NCBI GenBank assembly: GCA_014898425.1
Contig: RCSZ01000002.1
Location: 2,790,001-2,854,000 of the forward strand
Direction: 5' to 3'
DNA: 64,000 nt
Origin: Botryotinia globosa
Lineage: Eukaryota; Ascomycota; Leotiomycetes; Helotiales; Sclerotiniaceae
In this document: positions 10,324-21,882 of the stretch, one piece after another
How positions within the stretch are numbered: position 1 is the first letter of the stretch
Layout of the letters: every line of letters starts with the position of its first letter
Notes under the pieces: model-generated
Told to the model about the DNA's origin: nothing
What the model saw: only the letters and a program-made list of their open reading frames with translations
Database searches by the model: none
Translations under genes and position numbers: made by a program

Positions 10324-12513
10324 TCACCCTGATCTAACATTACTCTCAGAAGCCATGAACGCCATCCAATCAGCCATCGCATCCGGCGGCGAACTTCCCC
10401 CTGGTCTAAAATCCACCATCGAAGGGAAAAGTTGGACACAAAGCCCTTGTATCGATGGTATGATATGTGTAAATGAGATATTCACACCATTAATCATTGT
10501 GTGTTCGGAACCTGGAGCTCCAGAAACAATTCGCATGTGCCACTTCTTTATTTCCTGACATAAAAGTTTAATGTTCCAGATAGTATCTGGTTGAGCTTGC
10601 CCATTATTGTACACGAGGAGGCTTTCGAGTTTCTCATCCAGGCAATCAAGGTAGTAGCGGAGGCTTGCGGCTTCGCGGACCTGGTCAGTGTCGAGGGATG
10701 GGGAATCGCAGTTTTCGGTGAATTTTCCAAGGATGAGGAGGGCGTAGAATAATTCTATGTAGTTCGGCGCGGTAAGACGATAGAACTCCGAGGATGTGAG
10801 AGATAACACCATATCGAGATAATCCTTCGCGGCCTGTAGACAACGGATCAACATCTCTGTTCGTGAGGAAGAATGATACCAGGAGGTTCGATTGAATGAC
10901 GCAGTTGTCATAAATTGATGTGAGTCCGATGAGATGGCGTTAAGACTGATTTCCGCAACATATATACGGAGATGTGCATACGATAATCTCAGTATGTCTA
11001 TATGTGTCAATACAATTCAGATCCGCAATGTAAGAGAAGCTACTCACGATTGCTCCAAGCTTCGGCAGGAAAGTATCTCTGGATGTCCTGGAATTGTTGA
11101 GACAAAGTTCTATTGAACGTCTCAATTCGTACGGAATCGAGGTTGGAAAACTCTCCATGATTGGAGTAATCAAAGGCGTCGTTGACCTCTTCGCCAAGTC
11201 GATGAATTCTTGTAAAAAACGGCAACAGTCGATCTGTCTCGGTTACGCTGACCTCCGATAATACTTGGCAACATTGTTCCATATAGTCGTGATACTTGAG
11301 ACTATTGGGTTTCCTCAGACTGCGGCAAATTCTATAATAATATTAATTACCTTCCAGTTCACGTGAAGACTGCAGACTTACGATGATGTCAGACAAAAAC
11401 ATCCAATAAAAGTCCTTCTTTCCTCTATCTGAATTGGGGTGAATTTCTTTGGGCATTCAAAGCCAAGAGTGTTCGAATAGCTCGTTTGTACTTCACCAAA
11501 CTTTGGCCTGTGAAGTCCAAGATCAATCACCATAGCATTTGCCATTTGGGTAAGCTGGAATAGATTCTCTTTCTCTGGATTATAGTGACAGTGATACCTA
11601 GACTGGTTAGACCAAACCGCTTTTGTAACTGTGTAAAAAGGTATTATATCTTACCAAGCGAGATACAAGAGGATTCCTTGTAGTAAGTCAATACTCTTAT
11701 CCCCGTGCATGATTGTGCGGCTACTGATTGTCTCACGTAGCTCACTTTCAAGAAGATGTTGCACGGGGATATTGTTTTCACTTGTACTTGCAAGAATTCC
11801 AAGCAAAAGAATGGGCCGTTCATGCCTCAAGCTTTCTAGAGAGGCTTGCGGAGGGATAAGCACAAACGGAAAGGCTGAAGCTCTAGTAGCGAACTCCTTC
11901 AGTGCCTCTTCAGCCTGTTTGGTACTGACTATGCACCTCGAAATGACATCATTCAAGCCACCGTAATTAAGATTTGGAGGTGCAGACAAAGACATCTGTT
12001 GGAATGGTTTGCTACTCGTGTTGTCCAATGGTAGTAACGGAAAAGAAAGCTCGAACATCTCTGAGAGATCCAACGGCATATTTTCTTGGGGAGATTCAGG
12101 TGTTGAGGTTGAAGTAGGCTGAGACTCTGCTTGAGATTTGGCTGCCAAAAGATTCAAGATTCCATCAAGCTTTTGCTCCATCTCTGCAACTCGTCTGATT
12201 ACTGGTCAGCGTTGGAATTTCCAATGAACAGAATAAAAACTTGCACTCTAGAAGATCTCATCTTCTTGGGTCGAGGTTTCATTTCCAAGAACACACATTT
12301 CTTCTTACTTCTTGAACATCTACAGACATGTTAATAAATTTCAGATTCACGTGATTTACAAGTGACTGACTTTGCGCATCGAGTAGGATCATCTTTACTT
12401 GGTAAACATCTGCCTTTGGATGTCCTGCATGCTTCACATGAGCGCCTCAATTTAGTGGGAACCGGTGTGTCGCTATCAACACTAGCGGAAGGCTCGGAAT
12501 CCGGAAGGTTCAT
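10324..12513 (-). CDS. Zn2Cys6 fungal-specific transcription factor
   Basis: Six exons on the minus strand: 12513-12371, 12319-12245, 12194-11655, 11597-11382, 11331-11048 and 10997-10324. They sum to 1932 nt and 643 residues with the frame kept. The zinc cluster is complete only after splicing intron 1: Cys 26, 29, 36, 46, 49 and 56 (C-x2-C-x6-C-x9-C-x2-C-x6-C). A basic linker and a short coiled coil (RVAEMEQKLDGILNLL, about 74-89) follow, as in Gal4-type dimers. The fungal_trans middle homology region is seen around QMANAMVIDLGLHRP and EERRTFIGCFCLTSS. Intron 2 appears to use a GC donor (GCAAGT). The acceptor at 10998/10999 was chosen because it gives HILRLSYAHLRIYVAEI. The neighbouring same-strand DHA2 pump is a candidate target. 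The family call is firm; targets are inferred. Confidence 0.9.
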
Positions 12514-13060
12514 ATTGGTCTTCGACTAAATGTAAGATTGATTGGATAAATGGTAGACAGCTTCGTGAGCAGCGGAATGTCTGCTCATGCCGTTTTCAAT
12601 GAGATTGATGCTGAACTGAGAAGAAAGCCATCTCAGGGTGAACAAGCATCTTTGACCGTTCGAGGTTGAAGAAAGTCGGAATGAGATAAAGATCCGTGAT
12701 TCCGGACGCTAGCTGTATGAGGAAAAGCTGGGGATGGATATGTCAGCGATTGTCGGGAAACGTGCCCTCGACAGGTTTTAAGTTGTATCAAAAGATTTCT
12801 TATCATCCTAGAATTGAAGACGATTAATTCTTGGCCGAGTGACGCATATTCTGAGGTATTGCTTAAACAAATCATAGGAAAACAATAGAGTAGTGAGTGT
12901 ATTTCTATTCTACTTCATCTTGCTTTTGCTTTTGCTCTTGCTCTTGCTCTTGCTCAGTTGCTCTAATCCACGAACGCCTAAAATCCAACGACCTGAGGGT
13001 ATTAACTTCGCATAAATTCATCGTTCCAGATATATAGCATGCTTTTTGACGCGTAAAAAA
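12514..13060. other. intergenic between the transcription factor and the pump
   Basis: 547 bp between two same-strand genes. It contains a CTTGCT/TTTGCT hexanucleotide tract at about 12918-12957. It should hold the promoter of the transcription factor and the 3' end of the pump gene. No open frame is supported. Confidence 0.6.
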
Positions 13061-14898
13061 TCAGTTCAACTTCCCATCATCTGCAACATCTGCACTGTCC
13101 GTGCCCATATTTCTCGCCGCAGTCGTCGATCGATCTGATTGCATGTCATTCATCGCTGCCATTCTTTCATCGACAGTCAATTCACTCTCTGCTCTCTTGA
13201 TTTTGACAAAAAGTGCCATTATTATCAATGAAACACCCGCACAAGCAACTTCGAACCAGAATACTGCGTGGTAACTTTGTCTCAGACCCAGACGATCTAA
13301 AGTGTAAGTGTTGATGATATCTGAAAATCCTAGACAAACCGCAATACCCAAATGTAGAATGAGCATCACCATGGAGCCAGCAAGACCTTGCTGTGATTCT
13401 GATAGGGAAGTAGTGAAGAATATGTTAGCCACTGTGAATGTTATGTCGATACCAATTGTTGCACAAATCATGGCAGGGAATATATATGCCCACTGTATAA
13501 TTTGTCAGCATCTGATTAGAAAATATCTGGAGAAAGCTTACGTAATTGGCGCCAGCTGGAGCAATGGCGAATAGCAAAGGTGCAACGATCCAGGCCACTC
13601 CAGCTGTGACGATAAGGGCTGTTCCTGGTAGTAGGTGGAGAACAAAGCCACCAAGTGTGGAAATTATGCAGCCGCCTAAAGCCATTGGTGCATACCACGC
13701 AACAAGCTGTAACGGGGTACCACCCATGACGCCAGTCATGTAGAATGTGGCATAAAGCAAGAATATCCCCAGAGAACCGTAGCACAAGAAAAGTGCAAAG
13801 ACAAGCGGTACCATGGAGGGGACTTTGAAGAAAGAGCTTGGGATCAAAGCTTGCCTAGTGTGGATCTCGATGTATGCTGCGGCAAAGAGCAACAAGCTCC
13901 CGACAATGAACAAAACGTAGATATAGGGCGTCTTCCAGCCATTCGGTGCATGAGCCGAATCGATGATGGCGAAGGTAAAGAGAATCAATCCCACGACAAT
14001 GAAAACAGCACCCCACCAATCCATTCTCACTTGATCATCCGTGCCCTGGCGTGCCTCGCGAATTTTCCGCTTTTTGGCAATGTCAGAAGGGATTGTCATG
14101 TAAGACGTGATAGCTGTGATGACTGCAAAAACGCAGCCAATCCAGAACCACCAGCCCCAGTCTGTGTACTCAGCTACCAATCCAGCGAAGAAGATTCCCA
14201 CAAAAAACCCCAGTGGCGCACATGCTCCATAAATTGCGAAAACCAAGTTCTTCCGTGGGCCTGGTCGATATATGATGCCGATAAGAGCTACACTTGAAGG
14301 TAGATACATCGCTGGACCCAGGCCTTGCAATGCCCGACAGAAATTGAGCATTATGAGATCAGTTGAAAATCCACCTACCAGGCTCCACAAAGCAAGCCAA
14401 ATAAAACCTGCTACATATGCTGGAAACGATCCATACATATCTGATAAGCGGCCAAACACCAAAAGAAAGCAAGCAAGAGTGAGCGAAAAAGCGCTGGCAG
14501 GCCATGTCGCCGAGGCCGATGGTATTCCTAGACTGTCGACCAGAGTGGGCAGTATGACTGTGAAGCCAGAAACAAAGTATTCCTTTTCGACTGTCAGAGT
14601 CTGTGAATTGAACCAAAAAATGGGAAAGGTTGATAGAACTCACGGTGAGCACCTGTGACATTGAAATTGAAAATACAAATCCAATCTCCGCCCATAGTGA
14701 CTTGAAGACCTCTGGCCTTTGTCTACCTAGCCTTTCGATCCTTACCTCCGGAGCTTCTTCTAACGAATTCCCCAAAGGCGAAAAAGAGTGGGGGTTGTCA
14801 TTGCTGTTTTGACTGGTGTGCCCGGGGATTTGAAGTTCACCTTCGACTGGGGTTTCAAGACCCCCAACAGAGCCACCGTTTCTTTGATCCATTGCCAT
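13061..14898 (-). CDS. major facilitator transporter, DHA2 drug-efflux type
   Basis: Three exons, 14898-14644, 14600-13542 and 13492-13061, give 581 residues. Introns are 43 and 49 bp, both GT-AG. The start is the ATG at 14896-14898. A hydrophilic N-terminus of about 60 residues is followed by a long series of membrane segments consistent with the 14-TM DHA2 group of proton-coupled exporters. Visible marks are FGRLSDMYG after TM2, FCRALQGLGPAMYLPSS (TM4), and GFFVGIFFAGLV after a Pro/Arg segment (the TM5 motif C region). The charged tail is cytosolic. Plasma-membrane export of a drug or a secondary metabolite is the family role. No biosynthetic gene is adjacent, so the substrate cannot be guessed. 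A Zn2Cys6 regulator gene lies 547 bp downstream on the same strand. Confidence 0.92.
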
Positions 14899-15733
14899 GT
14901 TATCGGTATTCAAATTTATCAATGTGAGGCTTGTTTCTCACATAAACTGATGAGCACCTCCACTAAGCTTCTCCTGTTTCTTCGCCACCAATGTGACAGT
15001 GCTCAAAGCACAACAACGGATCCGTAATTGGGTTTGCGAAATGCTGGTATATGTAAAGACGAGAGGGAAGATATATTTTTCTTCTCGATATCCATTTATT
15101 GACGTAGGTAACTAAACTGAAAACTCAAAAGATCGTGGGTATATGGGATGATAACTTGTCGTCAGGTTCCTCAAAAAATAGCAACGCGCGGGATCCTGGA
15201 TGTTAAGAATAACATGCCGTATTAAAAGAAAGGAAATCAAATATGGTGTGCTTGTACGAGAGGCGTGCGTCGTCAAGATAAAGGGCGTCACATCAAACCC
15301 CTACACCGGAAATATGTATGTGTATATGTAGTTTTTACTAATAAGTCGATCGGCCCAAAAGCCATTAGTAACCCAAGTTCACCGATTCACTGGACCGTGA
15401 GAGATGGCAAAAAAAGGAAATGGGTCTAAGCGATCATATCACCCAATCCATGCAGTATCTTATGCCTGAAATAAGTAATTGATATGGCGGATTCGATGAC
15501 GCTAGACAATTGATCGTAAAAAGAAAACTAAAATCCCCAGAACTTCTAGATTGAAAAGTAGTACAGTACAGTGAAAAAAAGTAAATGGTAATATATAGCC
15601 AAGACAAATTTGATAATAAATAAGGATTGAGGAGCCCGGGTGCTGTGTACCGATTATTTGTCGTGGAACCAAAAGAAGGGGGGGGGTTAAGTACGATTTG
15701 GGTCTATTTATTAAATGGATGTATGGTATTTGC

Positions 15734-15751
15734 TTACTCCGTACGGAGTAA
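15734..15751. promoter_or_regulatory. 18-bp perfect palindrome containing CCG-TA-CGG
   Basis: The sequence TTACTCCGTACGGAGTAA is its own reverse complement. The core is an inverted CCG/CGG pair, the half-site type bound by Zn2Cys6 dimers. It lies about 840 bp upstream of the DHA2 pump start. A regulatory role is an inference. Similar ACTCCGTACGGAGT palindromes could also derive from transposon ends. Confidence 0.35.
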
Positions 15752-16694
15752 CCCAGCGCCGGAGTTGCATACTTTCTGGCCGCACGAGTAGGAGAATTTC
15801 TGGGTGCCTCTGTACTCGGGTGTACATACCCAATTTCACCTAAAGGCCAAATCCACGAGTCAAACCAATGAGAGGGCGACTGAGCATACTCTGTTACCAC
15901 AAGGCACAAAGAAGCTGTGGGAAGGTGTGAACCATGCTCGTTTGTTGGCTTTGTGATGGATGGCCTTATCGAAACTCTATAAAGAGGAATGGATGGAAGA
16001 GGAAGAGAGAGATTCGGACCAAACACTGAGATGAATTGCACAATGAAAGAACGGATAAGAGCATACTATGTCAAAGCAGGTGTCCATTGACAGATGGACA
16101 TCACCGTTGAACATTATCGTGATGCAGAAACGAAAAGTAGAGATAAATAGAATGAAAGAGCTGGGAAAGCTTGCGTAACATTTTGGAAGAATTGATGCAG
16201 CTCGGCATACTTTTGGTATTGACATGGAAAAATTTGTTTGGGGTTGGAGTTCCAGACAATTATAGTAGGCACTGGGCAGGTATTTGACATGCAGTTGTCT
16301 GAGTTTTCAATATATGGAGAAACCTCTCACTCGGGACTCGGAAGTGGATGATGATGATGATGTGAATGCTTGGGCGTGTATGAGGCTGATCTTTACTTTT
16401 TGCTTGTGGTTCGGGGAAAATGTGGTTGAGGACCAAGAATGATACCTATCTTGATTCTTGAAGTTACACAGTCGGCGCACACAAAACGTGATACCAGAGT
16501 CACAAAAATGAGATGAATCACGTGAATAATTCACTGTGCAAACAGGGCAAAATGCACCCTAGAGCGCGCTAAAAAGGCTAAAAAAGCTAACGAATTTTTT
16601 TTCAATATAAATATCTCGCTCACCTCCCGGAAACCCTCTTCCTTTCTTCTTCATCATCAGTAGAGGTTATAATTAATACTTATAACATTTACAT

Positions 16695-16778
16695 GGGGGC
16701 TTCGCTACGGCGACTTGCTGAGGGTTATCCTTTACTTCTTCGAAGTAAAAGTTGGGTTTTCTTCCGTTCCCGGCCCCC
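16695..16778 (+). other. possible structured or repeat-derived segment
   Basis: GGGGGC at 16695-16700 can pair with GCCCCC at 16773-16778. Between them lies a strong hairpin (16731-16749, TTTACTT...AAGTAAA with a TTCG-containing loop). The same interval contains a 29-codon open frame starting at 16694. It has no tRNA B box. It could be a small RNA or part of a degenerate transposable element. Confidence 0.25.
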
Positions 16779-16970
16779 TTGAATGAAGGTGAACACTCTT
16801 CCTTATCAGCCGTCTTCGACGATTCTATCGGATTTTGACTGTGGGGTGGTCTCTACATACTTTACTTTGTGCAACTACTTTTGTGAATAGAAAGTGCGCA
16901 TTGAGTAACGATCTTCCAACATGGATTTTTATGGTGAATCTATTTGCTTTATACGCTTATATCATGGCCA

Positions 16971-17015
16971 GTATATATACACACGCGTAGCTTTGTAGCT
17001 GTCGTGTATATATAC
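16971..17015. repeat. AT-rich inverted repeat
   Basis: GTATATATACAC at 16971-16982 pairs with GTGTATATATAC at 17004-17015 around a short loop containing CGTAGCTTTGTAGCTG. This is a perfect 12-bp stem by inspection. Meaning unknown. Confidence 0.6.
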
Positions 17016-17713
17016 GGTAAGTCGTATGTATCATAGCTAGCAAATTTCCATAGTATAAAAAATTGTGTGCAACAGTGATGAATTTTCGAAGTTGTGCACT
17101 CTGATGATTTCTGCTGTGTCTGCCGTGTCCTTGTTAAGGTCTTCTTCGTCTTTGGTTCCCTGGTAGCAACAAGTTATCATGCTGCCGAACAAACAAGCTT
17201 AAGAACATGTTGTACTCGCTCATGAATAGGTAACCATTGCATGTTCTCCATATATTAGAGCCAAGGAACTGGAATTTCAGATTCGGCAAAACGTTTGCTA
17301 TGCATGATGCTCTTCCAAGGTTCTCTTTCGTGCAATGGTAGTTGTGTTTAATCTACTATTACAGCTGCGGTCGCAAGTTGTACGTTGATTCTCCAAAATG
17401 AGCTCTGAAAGTCTGGTAGTCAGATTGGGATAAAAGCAATTCAGTGAGTCACTGTGAGTGTGTGCGGGTGTGTGCGACGGAATATGATAGAAGCGGCCTG
17501 TAGTCAAACATTAATATGCTCACAATTATTAGAATCATAATATATTTATTTATTCGAAAATTTGGCATCATCTCAAGTCTCAATGTCACCCAGTGAAATA
17601 AAAATATGATTGGCTGTAGAACGTTCATTGCTTGTATTGAGTTTTTTTTGTTTTACCTAACTACTCGCAATAATCCCACCACATACCACTTGCTCAATAA
17701 AGAGAAGGGTAAT

Positions 17714-18569
17714 CTAGTAGAGGCGCTTGGGTGGAGACATAGATGCCTTAATGGTCAAGCTGCCAACGTTTTGCCATCCCTTCTTCAACAAGGAGACGAG
17801 GTAGTTGATAGACAACATGATGTTGGAGATCAATTGGTCCTCAGTCATCTCGACGTTTCCGACAGCAACACCCATACACAAGACCTTCTTCAATTGGAAC
17901 TTGATGGTGGACTTGACTTCGTTGATCTTACCGCTAAGATCTTCGTTGTGCGAGACTGGGGTTGGGAATTTACCAGCTGTGAAAACAGATGTTAGTCAAA
18001 ACTATATAATGTAGGGAACAGATATAACAAACCCTTGGAGAGACCGGGACCCAAGAGACGAGGAATTTGCTTGATCAAGGTGTCGGAAGCGACGAAAGCA
18101 TCGTACTTGCGTGCGAGCTTCTTGATCAACTTCTTGTTCTTGTTGAGCTTCTTCAAGTCATCAGCGGACATGGCGTCGACACCACCGTGCTTGGCACGAT
18201 CGATATCGTGTTGATCACCGAGAATGCTATCCTTCAATCAGCCTTTGCCTCCCATATCATATATATTCGGCTTCGTGGACATACCAGATGCTCATGTTTG
18301 GGCGGGGAACGACTGGGAGACGGACGGTTCCGGAGAAACGCTTGTCACGTTGGGGATCATAGTTCTTGAGGCCGATTTGGAGCTCGACGGTCTCGAGGAA
18401 GTTTCTCTTCTTGGTCTCGAGAGAGTACTCAAGAAGACTTTGTACGTTGGTACGCACTCCGGCTGCGAGGCGAATACGTTAGTATTTGTTTCAATTAATT
18501 TTCTCAATGGAGAAATCCTTCCTGGCGAACAGTGAACGACAATAACATACCGACTGTGATTTTAGACAT
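17714..18569 (-). CDS. RPL10A: 60S ribosomal protein uL1 (L10a)
   Basis: Four exons on the minus strand, 18569-18551, 18462-18285, 18226-18033 and 17976-17714, total 654 nt and 217 residues, the usual length of eukaryotic L10a. The sequence runs [20 protein letters not shown], then [20 protein letters not shown], then RPNMSICILGDQHD, which is nearly identical to the yeast protein in the rRNA-binding part. The product is part of the L1 stalk of the large subunit at the exit site for deacylated tRNA. The first exon is only 19 nt, a common arrangement in fungal ribosomal protein genes. All introns are GT-AG with the frame preserved. Confidence 0.98.
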
Positions 18570-19275
18570 GATGACAGTCTTCCAGTAGAATTGATAAAGT
18601 TCTAATGGTGAGGTTTGGCGTAGATTTGTCGATAATAAATTTTGGGAATCAAAATTTTCGAAATTGCAATATGGTGGGGAAAAGTTCGGACCTTTTAGCG
18701 AGAATTCACGTGCTACACTGTCGTCCAATCAAGTACGGCTAGCAATACTAAGTAAAACGAAAGGCAATGAATGACTTTAAATGCTTCACCTCTAATTTCT
18801 ACTTTAAGATTCATAGCTGAGATAACTACCATACAATACAGTTCATGTCATTACAAGCACATTGACACTTAAAGTGATACTGATGATCAAATATTCACGT
18901 TCATAGAGCTCAAGTATGCTCGATTGCTAGGTGATCCGAGTGGACAAGCAGCGACTCAATTGACTGGGCTGCTGATGATATTACTGGCGTTACTGGACCA
19001 CTTGCTCGAAAGCGCGTGTGCTTTGCTCAAATTATCTATTTCCTTGCTATGAACTTCAAATAAATGCTTTTGCACTACCAGTTCATCACAACCACCATCA
19101 TGACATGGCAATACACTCCAAAGTGATACAAAACCCCTTTCCCTCTTGTCTTTAAGCCTGAGTTTTAATGAGCCAGATCACTCTACAGATTTGAGCTTTT
19201 CAAAATAGTCTTCTAAGGAGTTTCATATTGAAAATGGATTCATTGTTAGGACATAGTCCAGATTATTGAAACCAC
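18570..19275. other. intergenic, no gene recognised
   Basis: Contains the upstream region of the uL1 gene and the 3' flank of the secreted-protein gene. No open frame of interest. Confidence 0.5.
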
Positions 19276-19734
19276 TCATGCAGCCAAGGTTGTAGTGACA
19301 GTCTCGCTGATCGTTGAACATCCTTCCTCGCAAGCTGTGCAAAAATTTGGGTACGCCGTCACTGTAGGCGTAGTAGGGCATAATGTGTTTGGGGCTGGGA
19401 AAGTGATCGTGTTAATCACAGTCTGAATGCATACTGGGCGTGCAGGACAAAAAGTTTCCGATGGACATAAACCTACACATTATATTTTAGTTCCTTTTAA
19501 ATGTCCAAAATTATTATACGTTCATATTTCACTCTACATACTGGTTGGAGCAATTGTGATGTACGTAAAGCACGAAGTCGACCCCTGGGTTTGGTCACCT
19601 TGGGGAGCTGCGAACGCTGCACTGCTAGATTGGGAACGCGAATTATTTAGAATCTCACATGTGGTCTGGCTCACACAAAGGGCTGGCTCTCACCTGAGGA
19701 CTATTGCCGCGATGAGAATTTGAAACTTTGCCAT
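19276..19734 (-). CDS. small secreted cysteine-rich protein
   Basis: Three exons on the minus strand, 19734-19694, 19624-19542 and 19472-19276, total 321 nt and 106 residues. Both introns are 69 bp, begin GTGAG/GTATG, end TAG and have branch-like TCTAAAT/ACTAAAA sites. The first 20 residues (MAKFQILIAAIVLSSAAFAA) form a clear signal peptide. The mature part is Thr/Pro-rich with eight cysteines spaced C-x11-C-x5-C-x5-C-x16-C-x12-C-x2-C-x3-C. The spacing does not match the CFEM pattern. There is no GPI-type hydrophobic tail. No single frame is longer than the last exon, so ORF-based annotation would miss it. Likely extracellular: a wall-associated protein or effector-like candidate. Function unknown. 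Confidence 0.72.
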
Positions 19735-21882
19735 TTCGATGTCGGTATCTGATTAAAAGACTGGTTATGGCGGGAGGTCCTATGTAAGCCAAATTTTCGA
19801 GTCTTGAAGTGTGTGAGTTATGATAAAGGGATTTCCTGTGGAATAACTCTTTTTTATAGATACTATTCTTTCCAATGTAGGCGAGAAATTTCTCATACAT
19901 GAGCTAAAGACTTCCCACCCGAAGTATCTCAGTTGCTACCCGCTTCTTACCTGTTCGAGGATTTCACCTTGATGTAAATAGCCTGCATAGTGCAACGGAT
20001 TTGCTATAGTTTTGGCAGCTATCCATACTCGATCCTATGAAGGGGTCTGCATTATGTGCTTATTGATCTCGAACACGTTCAATCATGAATATACCAAATT
20101 GTTAAGAAGTCCAGCTGACAGGTCGATGACAGTTGTAGTCACAGGGCGGAGAATCAACATTGCCACTTCGGGAAAAGATTTACACTGCGGTGTCATCCCC
20201 GATTGGTGTGCTCGTTGGCGGTCAGCGTCAACTACTAAAATTGAGACAAATCTCTTACCCCGTGTCAAGCTTCCCTTCAAGCTTTCCTCTCCGATTGCAC
20301 TACACGAGCTTACGCCCCTATCAAGCCCTTTACTATCTCGGTCAAACGCCGGAATGTCTCGTCTCATATTATACAATTCGATCACTTGTCTTGTAAGTAA
20401 CTTCCAGATGACTGCTTTACAGCACCATAAAAAGATTCCGATCTCAAAGCAATATGTACCACGGCCAAGCGGCCAATCCTTGTCAGATTTCTGCTACTCT
20501 CTTTCAATCCTCAGAACGACAATCTGAACGACGACTTGCTCAACGGGCTTGACGAAGCATCGGTTCATCAAATCAAATTCAAGAAATTCTACCCACTGAT
20601 TTCGCTATTTCCGACAGAACAATAAAGACAATGGTGATTTGTGGTGGACCACTTGTATCGAGCCAAACTTGCACATCTCACCAAAAACAGCCCACTTTCA
20701 AGAAGGCAGAAGGTTGATTCTTCCATCTATACAGCAAACTAGTAAGAATACCGTCGCCATTTTGAAGTATCGCAATACTTACTATCAATCCTTCTAGGTC
20801 TAGTTGTGAACTAGCGAGCCCTAAGGTCCCTCCGAACTCTATCATTATCACAAGATTATTTCTTACTGACTAAATAATTACTCTTGTTTTGAATGACATA
20901 GTATAGGATCACTTGAGCCTCTTTTCCTAGATGATAAGATACATTCACTCGCCATGTCCATGGTGTTCAGTTCCAAGGTTGTCTCCTTCGATATTCCACC
21001 AGATCTCTTTCCATTGATCACATGCATCCTGTATATCACTATACATTCAATAATGCCATCACGTTCTTGAGATGTCTCGGTTTCTAGTCGAAAAATCTTT
21101 AGTTATTGAACTCCTCATTCAAATGTCGGTTTGGACAGGCACATCTGTAACCTGATTTGATAGGTGGCCTTTTGATTGGGTGTGTTATACTTCATTTAGC
21201 ATATCTGAATAGGAATACTACCATTATGTTAAGGCATCGAAAAATACCATCAACAAAGTCCAAGAATATCCAGGTCATCGCGCACAGCTTTTCATGACAT
21301 CAACGAAGTCGTCAATCCATATTATATCTCGGCTTCTTCTCTGTAGATATTATATCCTCTTCCTTGATGTTTGGCAACCAATTGTTCTATGATTGGTAAA
21401 ACCATAACCACATATTTCTTTCACTCTTGTTCAGACTTCACTTTCATCACTCTTCACAGGATGGATGGATATTTTTGTTGTCAAAAGCTTCAATCAATGC
21501 TGCTGGTCACCCGGTCGATGTCTTCAGACCATAACAAGATAGCCATACAATCTTAAAATCTAAAATCTCACAAGCAATTTTTTCATACCTTTCCTTTCCC
21601 ACTTGCCTTCTGTTACTCCCTTTTTATTCTTCACCTCCAACCACAAAAACAACCATACCATACCTATGCAAAGAAGAGACAAAAGAGCCTTGGGTAAACA
21701 TCTTACTCCCATCTCATCTTTTCAATAATATTGAAGTCGTTATTGCCTCAGTAACGAACAAATAATTCTTTCCACCCAAACAACCTTCTCAATTCTCTCT
21801 TTTTTAGCTACCTCACTCTCACTTTGCAACCTCGCCAACAATCAAAACGCAGAATATTTTCTAAATTGAGACTCGCTTTTTG
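19735..21882. other. 2.1-kb intergenic region
   Basis: Several open frames on both strands between 20012 and 20527 overlap and lack motifs. A short coding-like stretch around 20530-20624 could be an exon or a gene relic, but I could not connect it to a start. Nothing firm. Confidence 0.4.

Larger units (their letters stand above)
14899..17713. other. 2.8-kb intergenic region
   Basis: The upstream region of the pump gene. It carries an 18-bp perfect palindrome (15734-15751), a possible structured or retroelement-derived patch (16600-16830) and an AT-rich hairpin (16971-17015), each described separately. A 180-codon minus-strand frame (15502-16041) has no motif and biased low-complexity content, so I do not call it. 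Confidence 0.5.

Noticed and set aside
15502..16041. 180-codon minus-strand frame
   Set aside because: No motif, unusual composition and no homology pattern recognised.
16694..16778. tRNA-like acceptor-stem pairing
   Set aside because: No A or B box, no anticodon arm geometry and no T-loop sequence.
20012..20527. 171-codon plus-strand frame
   Set aside because: It does not begin with ATG, overlaps other frames and contains no recognisable domain. A possible exon after 20530 could not be linked to it in frame.
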